A stretch of DNA of 10,137 nucleotides, from positions 1 through 10,137 of the forward strand of contig JAUVBC010000053.1 of the NCBI GenBank assembly GCA_030591405.1. The letters are read 5' to 3'. The position numbers and the translations under genes are program-made. This DNA comes from Candidatus Zixiibacteriota bacterium. Lineage in GTDB: Bacteria; Zixibacteria; MSB-5A5; GN15; PGXB01. Below, piece by piece: positions 7,151 to 10,137 of the stretch (the first letter of the stretch is position 1; each line of letters begins with the position of its first letter). The notes under the pieces are model-generated. The model saw only the letters and a list, made by a program, of their open reading frames with translations, was not told where the DNA came from and did no database searches.

Positions 7151-7471
7151 TTACGGTGTTCGTCTGTTACCCTGCCCATAACTATTTTTATTCTCTTTGT
7201 ATTTAATATCCGGCGGCTTCTTTTTTGGCGTATCTTTTGATAGCTTATTTTTCAATATTTTCATCACATTCACCAGATCCTGCTTAACCGATTTTGCCGC
7301 CTTCCTATTCTCCTGTTGGATCTTCACATAAATTTCTTCGCGGTGAACAACTACTTTTGCAGGTGCGTCGATACCGATTCGGACCTGTCGTCCGAATACT
7401 CCCAAAACAGTGACCTTGATGTCGTCACCAATTGTAATCGATTCACCTAACTTCCTTGTTAGTATTAACAA
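7151..7471 (-). CDS. csrA: CsrA/RsmA RNA-binding translational regulator with basic C-terminal tail
   Basis: Homodimeric RNA-binding protein recognising GGA in hairpin loops. The core is near-canonical: MLILTRKLGESITIGDDIKV, VRIGIDAPAKV, and VHREEIY, with the RNA-contacting L4, R6 and R44 all present. QQENRKAA follows, with N55 at the position reported to matter for FliW inhibition in B. subtilis. The protein is 106 residues; most CsrA proteins are 60-75. The extra tail (about 66-106) is rich in Lys/Arg/Asn with a KKKPP run. The start is TTG (7471), because the protein must begin MLILTRK and no ATG is available; GGAGG lies 5 nt upstream. It sits between flgK and flgL, unlike B. subtilis where csrA follows fliW. 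Confidence 0.95.
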   Translation of the reverse strand: MLILTRKLGESITIGDDIKVTVLGVFGRQVRIGIDAPAKVVVHREEIYVKIQQENRKAAKSVKQDLVNVMKILKNKLSKDTPKKKPPDIKYKENKNSYGQGNRRTP

Positions 7472-7493
7472 AACACCCTCCGTGGTATGTTTT
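7470..7493 (-). promoter_or_regulatory. Hairpin covering the csrA ribosome-binding site and UUG start, candidate autoregulatory site
   Basis: On the transcript AAAACA (7493-7488) pairs with TGTTTT (7475-7470). Inside, CC (7485-7484) can pair with GG (7478-7477), leaving a 5-nt loop ACGGA. GGA (7481-7479) is both in the loop and within the Shine-Dalgarno GGAGG, and the first two bases of the UUG start are in the stem. This fits CsrA repressing its own translation, as known in E. coli; the structure is read by eye and is A-U rich outside the core. Confidence 0.45.
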
Positions 7494-7508
7494 TACCAAG
7501 TTTTAGTT

Positions 7509-8903
7509 TTATCTACCAACCACGCCCATGTTCTTGATGACCGTCTCCAGCGCCTGATCAACAGTTGTGATAACTCTGGCGGCGGCATCGAACGCGTGTT
7601 GGTATTTTATCATTTGAGTCATTTCTTCATCCAGTGAAACTCCCTGAACAGACTGCCGGGCATTTTCGAGTTGTTCGACCAACAATGTATGGCTTTCCCT
7701 TAATTGAATCGCCTTGTTGGTATCAATTCCGACTTGTCCGACAATAGTATTATAAAATTCCTCCATGGTTGCGGTGCCTCTGGTCATAAAAAGCGATTTT
7801 CTTAAATCGGCAATCGCCTGAGCGTTACTATTGTCACCAACAGCACCCGACTGGGAGGCCGCAATTCTTGTAACATTATTTGTTACATCCTGCGACAACC
7901 GTAAATTTCCGGCTGATAAGAAGTTTGCATCAAAAAAGTCTATATTGGTTGTATTATTCAGATCATATCCGAGTGAGTGAACAGAATTAACCTTTGTGAC
8001 CAGTGTTTCGGCCAGAACATCAAGGTCGTTCATGTACTGCGGAATGGTTTTATCGCGCATCTCCATCAAACCTTTTAATTCGCCATTGTAATTCTGCACC
8101 TTTTTGGTCGTCCCTTCCCAGACAACCTCGCTGGTAACAAAACTTTTACCGGCTAAATCGCGGGTATCAAGATGAATTGCATCAGAATCATCAACAATCA
8201 TCAGCGCACCGACATAAACCAAAGTAGCTCCATTGGCCTGATCGGCTGTATTCACATCAATAAATTGTGACAACTGATCGATCATCAGGCCCCTGCGATC
8301 GCGCAGATCATTGGCAAAGATGCCACCCAGTTCCGCTCGGGAAATCTGTTTATTAAGCGATGCTATTTCATCGGTGATACTGTTGACTTTGTTGACAATT
8401 AGCTCAACATCAATATCGATTGATTTCTGCAATTCAGCTAACTGATCGTACCGACGATGAAATCCAGTTGTTAAAAGATTAGCCTGTTCCTTGAGAGCAG
8501 TACGAGCCGCAATCGATTCGGGATTATTACCGAGATCCATCCAACCAGTCCAGAATTTTTCCATAAGACCGCCAAGAGAATCACTGCTGGGCTCCATAAA
8601 TATCCCTTCCACCCTAGTCAGCATCTTTTCCTGAGAGGCCCATTGTCCCAAATTTTTATTTTCATCGCGAAATTGTTTATTTAAAAACAGATCACGAACA
8701 TTTCTGATCGCAGTGGCATTAACACCGGTGCCTATCATCCCCGCCCGATGCTCTTCGGGGGTCGAAGTTGAAGTTGTAACCCGCTGTCGGCTGTACCCGG
8801 GAGTATTTACGTTAGCAACGTTATGACCGATAGTATTGAGCCAGAGCTGATGAGTTGCCAGGGCTCTCTTGCCAAGTTCAAGACCGCTGAATAATCCAGC
8901 CAT
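7509..8903 (-). CDS. flgK: FlgK, hook-filament junction protein 1
   Basis: First junction protein on the distal hook, exported by the flagellar type III system. It has 464 residues, at the short end for FlgK (about 500-550 is common). The N-terminus has the rod/hook-family motif NTIGHNVANVNTPGYSRQRV (residues 23-42), and the C-terminus (about 423-464) the matching helix with SLDEEMTQMIKYQHAFDAAA and VDQALETVI. The ATG overlaps the flgN stop by one base (TGATG), suggesting translational coupling, which fits the chaperone-client pair. AGGAGG lies 5 nt before the ATG. The shortness comes from a reduced central domain rather than truncation, since both termini are complete. Confidence 0.96.
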   Translation of the reverse strand: MAGLFSGLELGKRALATHQLWLNTIGHNVANVNTPGYSRQRVTTSTSTPEEHRAGMIGTGVNATAIRNVRDLFLNKQFRDENKNLGQWASQEKMLTRVEGIFMEPSSDSLGGLMEKFWTGWMDLGNNPESIAARTALKEQANLLTTGFHRRYDQLAELQKSIDIDVELIVNKVNSITDEIASLNKQISRAELGGIFANDLRDRRGLMIDQLSQFIDVNTADQANGATLVYVGALMIVDDSDAIHLDTRDLAGKSFVTSEVVWEGTTKKVQNYNGELKGLMEMRDKTIPQYMNDLDVLAETLVTKVNSVHSLGYDLNNTTNIDFFDANFLSAGNLRLSQDVTNNVTRIAASQSGAVGDNSNAQAIADLRKSLFMTRGTATMEEFYNTIVGQVGIDTNKAIQLRESHTLLVEQLENARQSVQGVSLDEEMTQMIKYQHAFDAAARVITTVDQALETVIKNMGVVGR

Positions 8904-9427
8904 CAGGCCCTCCTGTCTACAGCTATATTGGTTCGCATACTTTCAACTTTCCCTTTATCCTGATAGCCGGTGTCAGGAGCACCAATGCGGCTTATCAGTT
9001 CCATCGTTTTGACAATGTTTTCACGTGAACGATTAATCAACATGGCATTCTGATTGCGGACTTTTGTTATCTTATTATTAAGATCAAGAATGGAATTCCG
9101 TAGTTGCCCCAAAACTATTGCCTGCCCCGATGCGACTGAATCTATCAGTCTTGAAATAGTAAGATCTTCGCTGGACGCTCCATCCAATGTCAGTTTTCCG
9201 ATAACTTCCTCGCGCCTGTTAATCAGCCTCCTGCTTGTTACGGCTTTTTCACGTTGTAAGCCGGTGATCCTGTTTATCTCTTCAAGATCATTCTTAACCA
9301 GTGCCTGCTGCTGTTGCTCAAGCAATTCAAGAAACGTTCCAAAAAGAGACGCTTCCTCCTTGAGAATTTCAATCAGCTCATACACCAGTTTCGAGTTTGA
9401 ACTCTTTTCACTTATAATGTTCGGCAT
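8903..9427 (-). CDS. flgN: FlgN, export chaperone for FlgK and FlgL
   Basis: A 174-residue cytoplasmic helical protein that keeps FlgK and FlgL unpolymerised and delivers them to the export gate. It is predicted nearly all-helical, with a coiled-coil-like first half (ELIEILKEEASLFGTFLELL, 17-36; a QQQQ run at 38-41), then LVKNDLEEINRITGLQREKA. The C-terminal half has the FlgN-type RNQNAMLINRSRENIVKTME (124-143), then DTGY (152-155) and a basic end (VDRRA). Sequence conservation in this family is low, so helical pattern, length and position directly before flgK carry weight. ATG at 9427 is 30 bases after the flgJ stop with a weak Shine-Dalgarno (AAAGAG). Confidence 0.88.
   Translation of the reverse strand: MPNIISEKSSNSKLVYELIEILKEEASLFGTFLELLEQQQQALVKNDLEEINRITGLQREKAVTSRRLINRREEVIGKLTLDGASSEDLTISRLIDSVASGQAIVLGQLRNSILDLNNKITKVRNQNAMLINRSRENIVKTMELISRIGAPDTGYQDKGKVESMRTNIAVDRRA
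8904..8915 (-). promoter_or_regulatory. flgK ribosome-binding site inside a small hairpin
   Basis: The transcript reads CAGG AGGG CCTG immediately before ATG, so the Shine-Dalgarno AGGAGG lies in a 4-bp stem with a 4-nt loop. ACAGGA resembles part of the CsrA consensus. Ribosomes finishing flgN would open the hairpin, so it may enforce coupling. The stem is short and this is tentative. Confidence 0.35.
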
Positions 9428-9457
9428 CTGTTTAAATCTCTTTAGGCCTGTCGGTTA

Positions 9458-10137
9458 CTAATCATATAGTTTTTGACCGGACAGGTTTTTAAGAACCTTT
9501 TCGATATAATTTTTGGTTTCGCGGTATGGGGGAACTCCCTCATATCGTTTCACCGCTTCGGGTCCGGCGTTATAGGCAGCCAATGCTTTCTTTATATCAC
9601 CGAATTGATTTATCATTCTTCTTAAATATTTTACTCCGCCTTCAATATTTTCATGAGGATCGAAAACATCGCGCACACCCATATCCGAGGCGGTCGAATC
9701 TATCAGCTGCATCAATCCTTTCGCTCCTGCCGTTGATACAGCTCTGGGATCGCCGTTGGATTCGGCTTTTATTACCGACGCTACCAGCATTGGATTGAGC
9801 TTATATTTTTTGGCGACCTGTCTTATTATTGAGTCATACTCACCTTTGGACACATTAATAGTATTGACCGCTGGCTGTACTTTCGAAATCCTTTTAATCT
9901 CCGGTTCTTCGGCTTTAATTTTGAGATAGCTTTTTTGAGGCAATGAATTATTCAGATTCACCTTCTCGGTCTGTTCACCATCAAATTGCTGTTCCAAAAC
10001 TTTTTCCAGCGATTTGTATAATTGACTCGCCATCGATCTGTCACCAACACCGGCCATCTTCATCGCCAGGTCCTGATCAAACATCTCTGTATAGACATCT
10101 TTTCCGAGTCCATCTCCCAAACCGAAACCTTCACTCA
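9458..10137 (-). CDS. flgJ: FlgJ-type protein: rod-binding end plus SLT lytic transglycosylase, N-terminus outside window
   Basis: The frame stays open to the right edge, so the beginning is missing; 225 residues are visible. The first part (SEGFG, then GDGLGKDVYTEMFDQDLAMK) is the end of the FlgJ rod-binding domain, normally preceded by about 60 residues. After a charged linker comes a lytic transglycosylase domain: KYKLNPMLVASVIKAESNGD with the catalytic Glu encoded at 9763-9761, AGAKGLMQL, AAYNAGP, and VPPYRETKNYI. It would cleave peptidoglycan in the periplasm so the rod can pass. Enterobacterial FlgJ carries a glucosaminidase-type domain instead, so this is a different catalytic fusion. 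A TTG at 10120 could be mistaken for a start, but it cuts into the rod-binding domain. It heads the visible operon, 30 bases before flgN. Confidence 0.9.
   Translation of the reverse strand, partial: SEGFGLGDGLGKDVYTEMFDQDLAMKMAGVGDRSMASQLYKSLEKVLEQQFDGEQTEKVNLNNSLPQKSYLKIKAEEPEIKRISKVQPAVNTINVSKGEYDSIIRQVAKKYKLNPMLVASVIKAESNGDPRAVSTAGAKGLMQLIDSTASDMGVRDVFDPHENIEGGVKYLRRMINQFGDIKKALAAYNAGPEAVKRYEGVPPYRETKNYIEKVLKNLSGQKLYD

Noticed and set aside
9054..9461. Plus-strand open frame of 135 codons.
   Set aside because: Antisense to flgN and its upstream gap, Ser/Leu/Cys-rich nonsense-like sequence, no good ribosome-binding site.
9458..10120. FlgJ-like gene beginning at TTG 10120.
   Set aside because: The frame continues upstream to the edge and the residues there belong to the rod-binding domain, so the gene is partial rather than short.

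Overview
The window is one strand (all genes on minus) of a bacterial flagellar late-gene cluster. In transcription order, from high to low coordinates, it reads: flgJ (rod-binding/lytic transglycosylase, cut by the right edge), flgN (chaperone), flgK (hook-filament junction), csrA (RNA-binding regulator), flgL (enlarged junction protein), fliW (CsrA antagonist / flagellin partner), a large TPR-glycosyltransferase-TPR protein, and, after a 295-base non-coding gap with its own promoter, a large flagellin (fliC) cut by the left edge. The plus strand shows no convincing gene.

The genes from flgJ to the glycosyltransferase are packed with gaps of about 11 to 70 bases, and flgN/flgK overlap by one base (TGATG). 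This suggests one operon for building the hook-filament junction and controlling flagellin synthesis. The flagellin is separate. Its gap carries a near-consensus sigma-28 (FliA) promoter at 1884-1910 and a leader of about 215 nt. That leader holds three consecutive hairpins, two of them with GGA in the loop, followed by a strong AAGGAGGA Shine-Dalgarno. This is the pattern expected of a CsrA-repressed flagellin mRNA, and both protein partners of the known CsrA-FliW-flagellin switch are encoded just upstream. A similar hairpin with GGA in its loop covers the ribosome-binding site and UUG start of csrA itself.

How the genes fit together (family knowledge plus inference): FlgJ opens peptidoglycan for the rod; FlgN escorts FlgK and FlgL to export; FlgK and FlgL form the junction; CsrA holds back flagellin translation until secretion draws flagellin off FliW, which then binds CsrA; the TPR glycosyltransferase, between fliW and fliC, is a good candidate for modifying flagellin before export.

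Organism: a motile bacterium of moderate-to-low GC. A FlgJ carrying a peptidoglycan-cleaving domain fits a diderm envelope. FliW/CsrA pairs are found in Firmicutes, Campylobacterota, spirochaetes and several deep or uncultured lineages. The overall look (large FlgL with internal repeats, csrA between flgK and flgL, SLT-type FlgJ) suggests a deltaproteobacterial or FCB-type (for example Zixibacteria-like) lineage, but this is a low-confidence guess. I saw no mobile element, CRISPR array, tRNA or rRNA. The window is not an unknown system; its novelty lies in regulatory detail and protein architecture.
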